In this document: in pieces, positions 1 to 15,065 of the stretch
Layout of the letters: each line of letters starts with the position of its first letter
Numbering within the stretch: position 1 is the first letter of the stretch
Source of the DNA: Ecdyonurus torrentis
Lineage: Eukaryota > Arthropoda > Insecta > Ephemeroptera > Heptageniidae
DNA: 64,000 bases
Assembly (NCBI GenBank): GCA_949318235.1
Contig: OX439132.1
Span: 28,198,243-28,262,242, forward strand
Direction of reading: 5' to 3'
The notes under the pieces: generated by a model
What the model saw: the letters and a program-made list of their open reading frames with translations, nothing else
What the model was told of the DNA's origin: nothing
The model's database searches: none
Translations under genes and position numbers: made by a program

Positions 1-3000
1 TGACAAATTATTCAACAAATAATAAAACCTCTATCTTTACTGTAATGATTCGATATGAAATAAACCTCAAATTTTTTTTAATTTTAAAACATGAGGAAAA
101 AATAAAAATCTGAACCGCCGTGACGTGGTATTCTTGGCAAGAGTGTTAGACTTTCAAGCGCCTGAATGTTCGCCACCCGCACAACACAAAATTGGCATCT
201 CTCCTTCAGTTTTTTTTTTTTTTTTTTTTCATGACTAAATCAATCGTACTGCTTTCAACAACAAAACGTCAACAACTAAATGTGAAACTTGATACCGGAA
301 ATAGTGAGGAAATTGCAATGTTGACTTGCAATGTGTTTAAATAATATCGAATTATTTATTGTTTATTTTGGACCACTTTATATCATCTTGCAGTATTATT
401 TATTATCCCATTAATATTGACTTGCATTTATGATCAGTATTAAAGTCACATGAAAAAATTATTATGTTTAAAATGAATTATAACTTCTTTTTTTTTTAGT
501 TCTTTGACAAAATATAAAATACTTCTTCAATTTTTTATTGCTCTTGTATAGTCAGAACATAAGTAGAAAGAAAATAAATTAAATTTTAATATAATATATA
601 TGAGATAAAATATATATAACACAAGAAATCTACTTTTAAAAGCGATTCAAAATAATGAAAGCACGTAAAATAGATCCTTCTTTAAAAATTTCTTTTATCT
701 TCTTTTATTTTATCAAGGTTTTGATATATAAAAGACACATAGAGTTGAAATTTATATTTACAGTACCCTTTAAGTAATGGATTGTAGAGTACACATAATA
801 TAAAACTGACTTGGTTGTTTTATGTTGAATTCTTTAAATAAACTAACGTTAAATCCAAACTGTCTTTCTGCCTAGAATTTCAATTAAAATTGAACGCTTT
901 ACGACTGCAATTCATCGTATTCTCCTATGGAGTATTTTGCAAATAAATGTACTTTTTAGTTTAATGCTATAGCATTGAAGAATCTAGTTGGTATGAAATA
1001 TAGTTCGTAATTTAGTTCATGTAGAAAATTTAATTAAAGTTTGTATTTATTTGATAAAGATATCAATGAAGTTTCATATCAATTTATTTTGAAAGCACAT
1101 TGTTTTTTTTTTTTTTTTTTTGTTTTTTGTTTTTTTTTTTTTTGTTTTTTTTTTTTTGCAATACTGCATTGCAATTTTTTTATGTATTTATTTTGTACAA
1201 TTTAAATAAATACATGTTGCATAGATTTATTTATTACAATTTAGAAATATTCAATTTAACAGGATTTTTTTCTTCAGTAAAAGCAAAGCTATAATAGCAA
1301 TAAGAAATGCATACAGATTTAATGAATCACATTCTTTACATGCTTTTTATTCGCTTAAATTTAACATAGCAAAATTTAATCAAATTTTCATAGAAAAACG
1401 ATTTGATAATATGAGTGTTGCAGGCTTGAACTTGATATTTTTTTATATGCATAAAAGTACAATACACATGTTTTACATTAAGTTTTAATTTAATTTTTAA
1501 TTAAAGAAATGAAGAAATGCAAAAATGTTTGTTGAAGAGAAAATATTTTGTAAACTAAAACCTGTGCTACACTTATCAAAACTTCTATAGAATTTCAGCA
1601 TGCAAAAAAGTATACATTAAAAAAAAAAGAAACAGTCAACTTATTAAGTAAAATAATTAAAACAAAATCCACAATTTCAACACAGTAGGAAGTTATTAAA
1701 TAGTTTAATGTTTTCCCCACAGTTATCAAGTCCCCTCTTATAGTTGTCCCTATATATACTGTGCACTTCAATTGTATATACTTCTAACTGCAATGAAATT
1801 AAATTATATAAAGTGCATTTATATTAACATTATTAAAGGTCAGTAGTGCAAAGCCATCTGTAGGTTCATTGAAAGTGAATTTAAATTGAAATGGAATATC
1901 CATTGAAATGCAATTTACTGCATCAAGTCTAGCTTAATATAGTAGCATAAGGCTATATAATAATAGCTCTTATCTTCTATACTTCTTCAATATAGAAGAT
2001 TTTTTTATTATTACTTTATATTTTCAGGCCAACATCAAGCTTTATAGCACAGGATATCCTCTTTGCAATATATTCTTTAAGTGCAACATTAAATTTTATT
2101 GAAATACTATAAAAATCTATTTCTCATTCTTTGGACCAAATCTTCTGTTTGTTATATTATAGTCAATACAATGAAAATAAAAATGTAAGTAATAATAATA
2201 GTCAAAATAATAACAATTTGTTAGCAATATATATGTGCTAAAATTGTGTTGTTTTATGTAAGGTATAAATATTGTATACAAGATATAAATAATTTAACAG
2301 TAACAACAAAATACATGTATGTAATAGCAAATTTTGTAAAAACGTGCACATAAAAATTTATTGAGATTGTGTGTTAATTTTCCATACATTTATATATTTT
2401 TTTCCCCAGCGTAAGGGTATAATTCTGTATTTAAGCAGGGAAATGCTTTATACTATATATAGGAAATAAACTTTTAATGCTTTTGTGTAACAGGACACAT
2501 TCAAAATTTCCCAGCTTATAGCTGAATTCAGAATACACAATTATTATTTTTAACTTAATGCAAAAATACAGATTTTTTTTAAAAAAAAATTTAAAGACTT
2601 ATATTGAAGTATTAACAGATTACAATATATAGTATTGATACTATTGATCAATTTTTTTGTTTTCGTTTTATTCTGAAAGTTAAAATTGAGGGATACAGAT
2701 TAAGTTTTGTGTACACAATAATACTATCTGTCTCAGTTCCCTTGTGTCCTTTTTTTTTTATAGATATATATGTGTATGGATCAATTGTATATAAGCCAGG
2801 GTACTATAGACACAGTTATAGAGTACAAGCGCGGGTGGTTTCAGTTCTCATAGCAAGTGCGTGGTGTGTTTGTTTTGTTTGTTATGTCCGCTATACTAGA
2901 TATTGACGTCCATCTACTGACCACTCGCAAAGTGACAGCTAAACACAAACAACTTCAAATAAAAGATACACGCACGCACAGATACATACGGAAAAAAAAG

Positions 3001-5857
3001 GAATAAAAGTGATTATTTCCTTCTATGATAAAAAAAATTGTATTTGTTTGTTCTATAATAGAGATTAATTTTTTATAAAATATGTTTGTTTTTGTTTTTA
3101 TAACTATTATTGCCTTCTTTCCTTTAAAATATACCTCTTCTAAATATTGCAGAATTTATTCCAATAAAAGAATGAAACTTTATTTTTAAATATATTTAAA
3201 TTCATGCTTAGCACATGCAACAGTGTATAAAAATAAATATTTTGTTTCATAAAAAATTGTACTAGAAATGGTAAACATTAATTTTCATATACATGTATTA
3301 TGTATTTATGTTTATACCTAATTATTACTTTCGTAAATAATGGTGAAACAAAAGTTATTGTAGCAATAATGGAGAGAAAAAAAATATACTGTGTACTGTA
3401 TGTACAGTACACCTTTCTTAAATCATTGTGAAGTATTAGAGTTAATAAAAATGTCTACAATGTAGACTGAATTTTTTACAATAAAATATAGCTTTGGAAA
3501 AAAATAAGCCATATGTATCTTCTTTTTATATACATATATATAATAATACTCTCTTAATAAAAGCTTTGTGTAGGAAAAGGTTTAATGAAAAAGCTATGTT
3601 GTGCAAAAATTCCGATGGTGCGGAGTAAAGCTGAGATGTGGCGAGATTGTTTTCATGGTTTCGACCACAAAGCCTCGACATGGCACACACTGGACCATGC
3701 TGGGAGGATAGTATGTTGTGCTGTGCTGGTTGCAAAAACCACAGGCGTTCTCTCGCCTTGGCATATACACTCGCTAAATCGCTCTGATAACTAATCGGGG
3801 GAAAAAAATAACTTTCTATACCCATCCTCCCCACAATGTTATAGTATACATATTAGGTATTATTAGTTATAAATATTGTACTGTATTTAAAATTTAAAAT
3901 ATTTGTTAATTTTTTTGAAAAATTCTTAACTTTGCTATGTAGGATAATTTTATTATAAAGATCTTATCAGTTATTTTGCATTTTACGTAAATGTAGAAAA
4001 TATTAAATTATTATTTATTTTGTATGTAAATTAACTTTGCGGTTGTGAGTTTAATAGCATAAGTTTAGGCAGATGTTTATTTTGATATCTGGGGGAGTTA
4101 GAGAGAACATTGAATACAACTGAGTTTGTGTGTGTATGAGAGAGAGAGAGAGAGAGAATTGAAATGCACATGAGAATCTAAATGGTAGTTTCTTGTCAAA
4201 TGCTTGAATAGTAACGTTATTGTTTTAATTTCACAATTTTAGCAAAAACAGAGAGAATTTCAAATTGTTATTCCCACACATAAAGAGTAAAGTTTATTTA
4301 TTTGAGTTCAAACTAAACTGTGAATATATGCATTACATTTTATATAATGCAAAAAAACAATCATTAATATAAAATCATGGCTTTTTTTGGAGCTATATGC
4401 ATACAGTTTATGGGCTTTGAAGTTATTTCCACTATTTAATATTAATGAATAAAAAACGTCGATACCAGTAAGCTATAAATAGAATCCCCTCATAATGGAT
4501 ATAAATCACAATATTTTCATTTCTGCCTCTATATAATATACAATATTTATTATTAAATTTGGTTGAATAACACTGATTTTTTTATTAAATAATGAAAGTA
4601 TGAAATTATTACATTAGGAATGTTTCATAAAAAATTATTCTAGCTTAAAATTACAAAGCTTTTATTTTTTCTTCACGTTTGAAAATAAAGCTCAACTTTT
4701 AGTATAAAAAAGTTTTTTTGGCAAATGCAGTTATAACTTCTTTTTTTTTATCACATCAACGGAAATCTGTTTTAAAAATTTACATGGAACACAATGACAA
4801 AGCTATTTTTAATTTATTTATTATTATTTTTTTCAAACACTTCACAACATGTCCATCACTGTAACACAAGTCAGCTTGACGTGAGAATGAAAGGCGATAT
4901 TTACGATACTTTAGCTTGGTTAATTGGACAGTTGAAATATTGGATTAGTTTCATTAACAACGTATGCCATACACAATAAATTTAAGCAAATGACTTACAT
5001 TAATGGCAAATTTTACCACGTGTTTAAAATTAATGCAATATACAGAGTATTTAGAGATATGTGTATGTAAGCTTATATAAAACAACGTATTAACTTATAA
5101 ATGTTACATATTTAACTGCATATTTTAGTTATTGTCACAGGATAATTTTAATGTAAATATCATGCATTCTATACATTTATGTTCGAGCAACAGAGGAAAG
5201 AAATAATAAAATAAACAAACACACTATAAGCAGACGGAAAACATAAATTTAAGAAAAATTATTTAAATACATATAACTAAGTAACTCTTTAGTACAAACA
5301 TAGTATAAGTATATTTACTTATATAATACTTGTCTTGTCTTGTATAATATACTTATACTAGATTCTAAAAAACTCAGTATGTATTTAACGAATTTATTAT
5401 AAAAAAAAGTCTAAATAGTAACTTTTTAGATAATTTTTTCCGTGCACTTACACTATTTTTGAACTTTTTTATAAGTATTTATAAGTTTCCTTTTAGCCAT
5501 CACACATTTAAATAAATTTGGGTTCAATTGATAACTACACTTCTACTAATTTATAATCTTCTAATTATATTAATTTATATTGATATTAGTATCATTTTTG
5601 TGTGTGTGTGTTATAAAAAAAATGTTAATTATACTATTTGTCGCTCGTTTTTGTTTTGTTTTCCGTTAATTATAATAATACAATATACACATCACAAAAA
5701 TAATTCTTCTAATGGTAGTTACACAAATCCTGTACATATATTGTGCTAGGTAAATATTATAACCTGGAGCAGGTGTTGATATAATAGATACAACATCATA
5801 AACATAAATAAGGAGTATTAGGTGAAATTATATTACAATAGTATAATGTATTGTATA
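1..5857. other. AT-rich region without a recognisable gene
   Basis: No open frame here resembles a known protein; the longest frames are low-complexity (poly-F from poly-T) or have no domain-like composition. Visible content: poly-T tracts near 210-230 and 1104-1157, a short GA repeat at about 4136-4157, and otherwise AT-rich sequence. A slightly GC-richer patch at about 3590-3800 has no identifiable product. Most likely intergenic or deep intronic DNA. Confidence 0.6.
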
Positions 5858-5859
5858 AC

Positions 5860-6283
5860 TACAGTGTTCGTTCCATATTAATATTAAACGATAAATATTT
5901 AGGATTTAGATTCCTGCTATTATATATAGTATTTTTTCCCCGAGTACTAATCAAAGTGGTAATTTTTGTGTTGAGCGTGTTGAAAATTAAAGGAATAGAC
6001 CAGAGAAAAACATAAGCATTTATATCACAAAACACTTGATAGGACTTACATAAATAACTTAAGTTTGTCTCAAAACCCAACTTTAGCTCCGTAGCAGTGA
6101 TCAGAAATTTCGATTTATGCAACCCGCACAACATTTTCATACTAATTTTGCCTGTTTCTGACGTCATAAACATGAATAGTCACGCATATTGCATACTTTA
6201 CAGTATTTTCACGCTCTCTCGTAGGGCTACATTAACATTTTGGTAAAAATGTCAACAGTTTTGAAGATCCCATTTTGTGTTTA
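5860..6283 (-). repeat. dispersed repeat, copy 1 (inverted relative to copy 2)
   Basis: The reverse complement of this stretch aligns by eye over about 350-400 bases with 14668-15050. Shared blocks include CACAAAATGGGATCT, TATGACGTCAGAAACAGGC, GTGCGGGTTGCAT, TTCTGATCACTGCTACGG and TTGGGTTTTGAGAC. No coding capacity is conserved between the copies, so this is probably a non-autonomous transposable element. The class is unknown. Confidence 0.75.
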
Positions 6284-7135
6284 TTCATTAAAAAGCACAT
6301 TCTGTTTTATGTGGTCTATGGCTTTAACGTCAAATGACATATACGTTAATAATATTGGTATTGCAAGAAGGCAATACTAGTACAGATCATTATAATATAC
6401 TGTAGTATTTGATATTGGTAATGTTGGATAATGATACTTATTATTATAATATGGATATTTCTTACGGCTCAAGAAACAGATTAAGTTTTTGTACATTAAA
6501 ATGGAAATTTTTTACAAAAAATTGTGACTATAAGCTTTTTAAGACGATGACAATAATGGATTTTACATTATACAGCCTGTTGATGTGAAAATAAAAACTC
6601 TTTATATTGTTTAAAAATAGCTTAAGCAGTGTTGTTCACACTAAAACCATACAAAGATATTTATAACAACTTTTTTTTCCATCTAAGCAGATGGCTTTGT
6701 TTCAAAGATTTTTTTTGTTAAAATAAAATAAAAATATAAATATAGAAACAGTTTTGTGTAAGGTCAGTGTGACAATACATTTCCTAATGTCAACAATGCA
6801 ATTAATTGCGTTCTTTGGCGCAGATAAAAACGAAAAAATTCTTCTTGCTTTGGAATTTTTAATACCAGATAATCGTTTTTTAAGACGATTAGTAATTTAC
6901 ATAAACTCAAATTCAGTGATTGTTTGCTCGTCTTTGTGTTGAGAAGGAATTTCAATTGCAAAATCAAGAGTAAAAAACTCATGACCACGCACTTTATTGA
7001 ACACTTCATTGGAAATTTGATCTTAAATCAAAGAAATTCACAAAGAAATTTACAAAAATGATGGAAAAAGAATATATCATCGCTAATACTTTAGTTTTAA
7101 AAAATATCGGGGCAGTAATTGTTTTTAAATGTAAT

Positions 7136-7263
7136 GGTGCATTCACATATTCTTAAATTTGTTACAACTTTGTGCAGCTAAATAATTTTTCCCATTTAAA
7201 ACAATGCTATTTCTCAATTTGCTGCGCAATGTTGCAACAAATTTAGGAATATGTGAATGCACC
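7136..7263. repeat. foldback MITE, GGTGCATTCACAT family, copy 1
   Basis: The ends are inverted repeats: GGTGCATTCACATATTC on the left and GAATATGTGAATGCACC on the right, with pairing continuing inward through AAATTTGTT/AACAAATTT. About 128 bp with no coding capacity. A second copy lies at about 58682-58799 inside an MFAP1 intron. The palindromic structure and dispersal fit a MITE. Confidence 0.7.
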
Positions 7264-10200
7264 ATAATGTTGTTAATGAAAAATGTAATAAAAAAAAAAA
7301 AAAAAAAAAAAAAAAAGCATATAACAGCAATAATATATTATATATCTTTTTTATTTCAACACCGACTGCAAAAATTACTAGAGCAGAAAGAGATTTTGCC
7401 TCGGATAAAATAAATTTATCCAATGTGATTACATAGCATGAAAAAACACCAATATACCGACTTATTGCCCTATGGCGCAAATACCGTCACTGTACTGATT
7501 TTTTTTTTTTTAATATTTATATCATATTTTATTCTTTGATCTTTTCTATAGAGTGTAAAAATTGCCATTAATTTTTACATAAATCGAATTAGTCCCCCCT
7601 CCCCCCCACACATTTTGCTGTACTTTAAGTTCCAACTAACATATACATTGGACATTAAAAAATAGGAAAAACAAGCTACATAGCAAGCCACATTCATTTT
7701 ACTTCAGCAATCTGTTTGCGCAACATTTTTTCGAGTAAATTTTTAAAGAATAATGAATTTGTTCCACTAAAAAATAAATAACAAACGTGCCATATTAAAA
7801 AAAATCCCAAATAAATTACATTGGACTTTCTGTTGAAAATAAAAAGTACGCCTGTAAGTTTCTAAAGTATGCTATTTTGTTTCATAGTTTTACTGATTTT
7901 ATAAGAATTTAATATGAATTGAAGCTAAAAATATACACATGCAAAATTGTAGATTGTGGAGTAAAGAAGGTAAAGAATTTGCATGCTCATGCAGTCACCA
8001 TTGTTTAAAAAAAATCTGACTTGATTTTATTACTGGCATAAGCGCGCATTGAATAAACATTAGGAAGTATATTATCAAGTATTAGGTATACTTTATATAG
8101 GGCAAGCAGAGCATCCTATCCATAGTATCAGATTCCCACATCAATCTTACTGCGATAAACACGGATTTGTTGCATCTCATTGAGTTACTCGCCAACTCGA
8201 CATCAGTCGTGATTAATGAACAAGACGAAAGTTAATGATCTGAATAATTTACATTTAAACACAAAAATAAAAAAAGGAATTTATGTCTATCAGAAGTGTA
8301 TAAAATACAAATAGGGGGAACGAAAAAAAGTAATTTCAGAAAATAGCTTCGATAAGTTGTAATTAAATTTATTTTTTACACAATTTTCTCACAACATTTA
8401 ATGATTTTAAAATGGGTGTGTTTTGTTTTTTTTTGACTTCATTTTGAAAATTAGAACTTTACTTTATATGCATCAACCATAAATATTGATCAAATTTGTT
8501 AATTCTCAATTGATAATAAATACAGTACTTTTAGCCTCTTTTTCAATCTTCATTACATAGTTGAAGACGTGCAAGGTTTATATAAACCTTGGAAGACGTG
8601 ATTTTTTTTTTTTTTTTATAATTTCAAAATAAATAGAGATTTCATTAAATATCCTATTTGATGCAACTAATTTCAAGATTAGTGAGCTAAATTTACTCTC
8701 ATTTTGTGTATTTCTACATTTTGAGGTGTTAAAGTACTTATGTGATACAGAACATAAAGAGTGAATTTGATATCGACAAAATTCTTTTAAAAACTCGGTA
8801 TATTAAAATAATGTATGCATAGTTATAATATGCTTCACTACATTTTAATATAAAAATATTTCACAGAATCTTCACTGCATTGATAAAAATGAAATATGTG
8901 GTTATATACTGACATTTTTCATTACACTTTTATTATTATTATTATTAATACCTGAAATTATTTTCCACTCTAAATACGTTACAAACATATAGAGATAGTT
9001 GCTTGAAGCTATTTTCTTTCCTATTTCAAAGTATTTAGTGATGAAATCTTTTGAGTTTCCTGTCCACTGAGTGAGCATTGTTTTCTCAGAGTTGCAACAA
9101 AGCTTGGTGACGTGTCTAATGCTTGAGTGACCTTTTTGTCTCTCTTTGTCGCTCAAATATGTGGCACTTTGAGTGTATGTATGTGTGTCTCTTTCTCTGT
9201 CTACTGTCACATAGATATAACACATTACGTAATATTACCAAGAGCTATGTGTACACAATTACAAGCATCTCTCGCTCTACTTTGCAACGTCAAAATAAAC
9301 CACTGAAGTAAAATTTTATTTAACGTAACGAGACTTAGAATAATAATGCAAAAAGTTTGCAAAATGTACGTTTGAAATGAATAATTGTTTCAAAATGAAA
9401 GATTTATGAATAAAATAAAAGTTTTAAAATTCATTAAAAACTAATGATAATAATACTAATTTCAAACCTGTCCACAACTTTAAGCTGTACGTTATTAATT
9501 TTTTTTCTCCTAAAATCATAATACAAAGTATTGTATCAGTTTCGGTTATTTATCTGAAAATTATTGATATACTGTGAAAAAAACTAAATTGAGATACTGA
9601 CTACTGAAACAATGATGTGAGTATAATGTGCATTGCACGAGAATCTGAAAATGAAACAAAAGGCAATAATATAAAGAACATAAAAAGTGAAATTTTAGAA
9701 AAGAAAAATATGCGAAACAAAAATCTCGAGCAAATTCATAAAATTATGAAGTTCGTTGAATGTTTTTGTCTGGTGTTAAAGAAAACAGCAAGTGTGCATT
9801 TGCTTCACTGAGCATGAAAAGTTTAAGGTATAAAGATTCTAGTTGACGTGGTGTGCGTCGTGTTCTTACATTTCAGTGACTTCACGTCAAGTGTTGGTTT
9901 TGCAAGTAATGCTCTTTCTTGAGAACGCAATTTTACACAGCATTTTACTTAATCTCTCTGCTCTGCCTCTTTCTCATTTGTGCGTTACGTTTCAACCTGA
10001 TATATTAAATAACCCCCAAGTAATTTTTTTAAATCCTAATTTAAGTAAGTGGCAAAGTTAAATAGACAAATCTATAAAAAAAAAAGCAGTTCTGAAGTTT
10101 CAAAGCATTATGTTACAGTATAATATAAAAGAAACCATAATATATTAACTGCCAGGTCTGAGGGAAAAAAAAACTAACCACATAAATCTACTGAATTCAC

Positions 10201-10650
10201 CAAGCTTATCGAATGAAAAGTAATATTTTGCGTGTAATGTTAATTTTATATATACATACATATTCTCGACCATTTTAAATTTGTTGTTGATACATTTTGA
10301 CGCAGTTTAATAACTTTAATGATCTTTGTATACATGTCAATAATTTATAAAAAATGTTTTAGTTAAAAACACTTTTTTATTTATTTATTTATCTCCCTTT
10401 TAGAAAAATCAATTAAAAACTTTTCAATCAGTATAACTTTGAAATATAATTTGATTTATTTGAAAATATTTCATTGTTATTTTCAATTTTATAATAAAAT
10501 TGTATAGTAGTAAATAAATGAAAAATATTAATATAAAAAATTATATCGTGTTATATTATATATATTGATATTAATTTATTTTTTTACTGACAATGAATAA
10601 AATTGGGGTAGGTGGAAGTATAGCCACTAGCCAAAGAAGAGAGACAGAAA

Positions 10651-10722
<72 letters not shown>
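10651..10722. repeat. compound microsatellite (CA)n(GA)n
   Basis: Nine CA units run directly into about 27 GA units. The neighbouring poly-serine/leucine frames are artefacts of this repeat. Confidence 0.95.
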
Positions 10723-10728
<6 letters not shown>

Positions 10729-11033
10729 AGTTTGTTTTTATGTTCCGAGAGCACAAAGAAAAGAACTATTGAAATGTAACACTTCAAATAATAATAATAA
10801 AAAAAAAGTGCAAACGAACTTTAGATTTATCATAAATACATTTTCTTTCCAGCTTAAATGAAATTCATACTCAAGTCATGAAAATGTGAATAGAAAAGAG
10901 CTCAGTTCTTCCTATTATCATATTTCAGATGGTAATACAGTAAGTGGATTTGTTGTATTAGTTCACTGCCTCTTGCCTCAAGTTAAGTTAGTGAATCCTG
11001 TCTCAAGTATAGCACAATCATGAGAGAGTAAGA

Positions 11034-11127
<94 letters not shown>
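11034..11127. repeat. compound microsatellite (GT)n(GA)n
   Basis: About eight GT units are followed by an almost pure GA tract of about 78 bp. Confidence 0.95.
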
Positions 11128-11131
<4 letters not shown>

Positions 11132-13448
11132 AGTGACAAACAAATATTAAAATCATCTCAGATTTGACGTACACACGACCGCGATAATACATTTTCCAAT
11201 TTTAATCCAGTACGTGTTTTTCTCATAAGAATAACATCGCAAATTAAGCGCGAGTTTTTTACTGGTAAAATATATTATTGCAGTCCTCTGTATATGTTTA
11301 AGTAAGTATAGATCATATACGAAGTTAAAAGAATTATGAAACATCCTGTAAAACAATAATAGCAACTTTGTGTGTGGTATAATAATATAGTAACAGTAAA
11401 ATCTGATATTATAATGATGCATAAATCATTGCAATGATAAATATTATCATATTTCATTAAGAGATTGTTTTTTTATATAGGATACGTTTCCAGGAAGTGC
11501 TATCATGAAAGTGCTTAATCAAAATTACTACGCTAGTAATAAAAGAGCTTATATCAGCACGCTATCCAGTTACAAAATATTTTTTAATAGTAATGATTAT
11601 GGAATTTAACAGAGAGAACAAACTTCATATATAAAAAAATTGATACTGAATCCAGTTTACCATTGTGACTTACAAAATAGTAATATTTCTAATATATTTT
11701 ATATATTTATATACGATTATTTTGGACACATTGTTCTGTATAAATTATTACGAGTACGTCCGTACAGAAAAGATCTACAAGTACATATAACAAACAATGC
11801 AAAGTGATCACTTGCGCAAGAGTTGATGCGAACAAAAGATAACGAGCAGAATGTAGTCTTCATCATGAGATTTAACATTTTAACATCGACAAACAATACG
11901 GACCAGATTTGAAATCGTACAAAATTACTTTAATGTTTTATGTACTGACACTGTGATTTAAAATTTTATTTTAATTGTACCACATAATGGAAATAATGTC
12001 GTATGAAACGTTGTATAACGTTGAATCATAATCTTTATAAGAATACATTGTATTGCCTTACGTTGATATAGTAAAATTTTACATCGCAATGCTTGTACTA
12101 GAGCATGTATTAATATATTGTCAGTTAGTATACCATATCAAATAACAGAAAAATTATGTTTTACTCAAATATATTATGAACGTTTTTTACGTTCGTTATC
12201 TCACTACATTTGGATATGTAATTACAAAATGATATAAAATACCATTTTTTATGGAAAAATAAATATATATAATATATAAAAATATTATATTTTTATTCAC
12301 TGTATCTATGATATTGAACTTCGTTTCTTTTCTTTTTTCTGTAATGATACTTTTTATACACTAGTATATTATACGGTATAGCTTATTAATACAATAAATT
12401 AAATTGAAATGAAATTCACGATACAGTTGGAAGAGGAAGTGTACTTTGAGAAATTATACATACAGAAAAATTGTCAACTATCCTTCACTTTTTTTTTTTT
12501 TTTTTTTTTTGCAATATTTAATTTCATGTAAACTACAATAAAAAAGGTTTAATGTATAACAATAAATCACCAAGTATGTAACTAATATTTAAAAAAAAAA
12601 TGCATTCAAAATTTAACTCAATATTTTAACGTCGTAAAAGTTTTTTGACAAATAGATCTTTTAAATGTCACTTATATTTCGTAAATTCCTATGAAAATTA
12701 TTAATTTAAATAACTTTGATATTATAAAGTTTTTGGCAAAGTTCAGCGTAAGGTGTAAATCGTGTCGTATTTTGTAAAATTTAATGGATATCAGCACATA
12801 AATGGAAAGTTTTGTTGAGCAAAAAGTTTTTTTTTTTTTTTGTCACAAGAAAGATGACGGGAAAAAGGGTTTGAAACAAACTTCAACATAAAAAAAAGAC
12901 CTTACATACCAAAAAAAGTTGAACAAAAAATTTATTTTTCATGCATTGCGAGTCTATATTTAGTATAACAACACATTCTTTTTAACCCTTTTTTCTTTCT
13001 TTGTATGAAGTTCTCGTCATTATCAACATCAACTTTTTTGTATCACATTTTTGCAATATTTTTGCTTTTTACTTTGTTTTCATTTAGATATACAGTGTTT
13101 TGAATAAATAAAAAAATGAGTATTGTTAGTGAATTTCAGCTCAAAATTTAGTTTCATTAATGATGATTAAATTTAAATTGCTGTTTTAAAGGCTGAATTT
13201 AAAATAGTTTTATTTATAGTTAAACTATTAACGATGATTAAATTTAACCTAAATTGTTTTTTTTTTAATTGCTTGAATTTTAAACAGTATTTGTCTTAAA
13301 AATAAGTATGTCTAAAATTACCTTAAGATTAATGTTTATAGAATTAATGTTATCATCTTTAGAAGTATATTATGATAAAATTGTAACAGACCAAATTATT
13401 TTACTTAACTTTAAACAGCCAACAGATTTCATTCCTTTTCTTTCCTTA

Positions 13449-13454
<6 letters not shown>

Positions 13455-13545
<91 letters not shown>
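13455..13545. repeat. (CT)n microsatellite
   Basis: A pure CT tract of about 90 bp. The serine/leucine and arginine/glutamate repeat frames across it are artefacts. Confidence 0.95.
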
Positions 13546-13547
<2 letters not shown>

Positions 13548-14667
13548 TTTTTATTATAATTATGTGTATAGCTGTATATTTCATATTGCATTGCGGGACC
13601 ATTCAGTGATTTTTGAGACCACTAAACTGCATGTAGAACAGAGAGTTTTCAACTAGGATAAAATTATCCAAAATTTTCCCTTGGTAAGAAGCATTTTGTA
13701 AAATCTTTAAATGAAGCATAATTTTGCGATTAAATTTATCTCTGAAACTTGGTAAATACAATCGTGTAACAAAACAAAAACAAGAACAAAAAAAAAAAAA
13801 AAAAAAAAAAAAAAGACAAGACAAGAAAGTATTACGTGTTAGGGTTTTGTCCAATATCAACACAATGTAAAACATAAACTGTACGTCACCAAAAGAAGTT
13901 GACTTGTATATAAAAATAAACAAACAAAAGAAAATATATTTTTAAGTTTGACTTTGATGGAAATGTAATTAAATATGCATTGACAACAATCACAACATGT
14001 TTTTTTTTTATCATGTTTGAAGAAGTTTGCTCTGTATCGATTGAGTTTTATTTCTTTTGTAGTTGGCAAGCTAAAGGGGTGAGAAGAAGACACATACAAA
14101 AGAGATCGCGCTCTCGCCTAACCCAAATGTTAAACATCCATGTAAAATGTCGACAGCTTTATTTCGTCCGAGTTTTATCGAGAATGACCGCAAACACATA
14201 CTATGTGTGATGTGATGTGCTAAAATATCTTTTATACAAAAGTCTTATTATTATACAAAATCTGTCAACTTATCTTTTCACTTTGAAAAGTCCCTTCTTT
14301 TTTTTTTTTTCTTTCCACGCTCAAGATTATAATTAAATTGCTTATACCGTATTACAATATAATATACGTTTTTTTTTTTTTTTTTTTTTTTTTCGTTTTT
14401 TTTTTCTTGAATAATATGAACAACGTGTCTGTCAGAAGAAAATTTAATTGGACATAAAACAAATTTGTTTTATATATTTATACTATCGCATTATTTAATG
14501 GTTCATTTGGTATACTGTGTCACTGGTATTATATGTGTACGTATTAGTGTCACTTGGTACAGACAAAATGAGATAAAACTTTACTCTATTGCCTTATGGA
14601 CATACAATGCATTCATATGGTACTTTAAAGGCATAGAAAACATGAAACAACGTGTGTGTTTTTTAAA

Positions 14668-15050
14668 TCATTAAACACAAAATGGGATCTACAAAGGTCA
14701 TGATAATTTTTACCAGAATGTAAATGTGGCCCCACAAGAGAGCGTGAAAAAAAGGTAAAGTATGCAATTTGCGTGAAAATTTCTGTTTATGACGTCAGAA
14801 ACAGGCAAAAACTAGTTTGAAAATTTTGTGCGGGTTGCATGAATTGAAATTTTCTGATCACTGCTACGGCGCTAGAGTTGGGTTTTGAGACCAATTAACT
14901 TTATTTATGTAAGTCCCATGAAGTGTTTTGTGATGTAAATGCTTATGTTTTCATGTTTTCTATACCTTTAAGATTTTTTTTCCCCATTATGGTGTTGCCA
15001 TCTAACAATGTAGTAAAATTTTATATTACAATGACTGTTCGTACCATATA
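14668..15050 (+). repeat. dispersed repeat, copy 2
   Basis: Direct-orientation counterpart of 5860-6283, with the same ordered blocks (CACAAAATGGGATCT, GAGAGCGTGAAAA, TATGACGTCAGAAACAGGC, GTGCGGGTTGCAT, TTGGGTTTTGAGAC, TTTTGTGATGTAAATGC). Divergence looks like roughly 20 percent with small indels, so the insertion is not recent. Confidence 0.75.
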
Positions 15051-15065
15051 TAATTTGCAATTATA

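Larger units (their letters stand above)
6290..14660. other. AT-rich region without a recognisable gene
   Basis: Apart from the MITE at 7136-7263 and the microsatellites listed separately, I see only AT-rich sequence with homopolymer runs (for example poly-A at about 7290-7316, poly-T at about 12490-12510 and 14369-14402). No spliced coding model with a recognisable product could be built on either strand. Confidence 0.55.

Noticed and set aside
120..185. tRNA-like stretch (TTGGCAAGAGTGTTAGA ... GTTCGCCACCCGC)
   Set aside because: It loosely resembles A and B boxes, but no acceptor stem or complete cloverleaf can be drawn. At most a decayed tRNA-derived SINE.
13308..13591. Frames encoding serine/leucine or arginine/glutamate repeats
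   Set aside because: These are direct translations of the CT/GA microsatellite.
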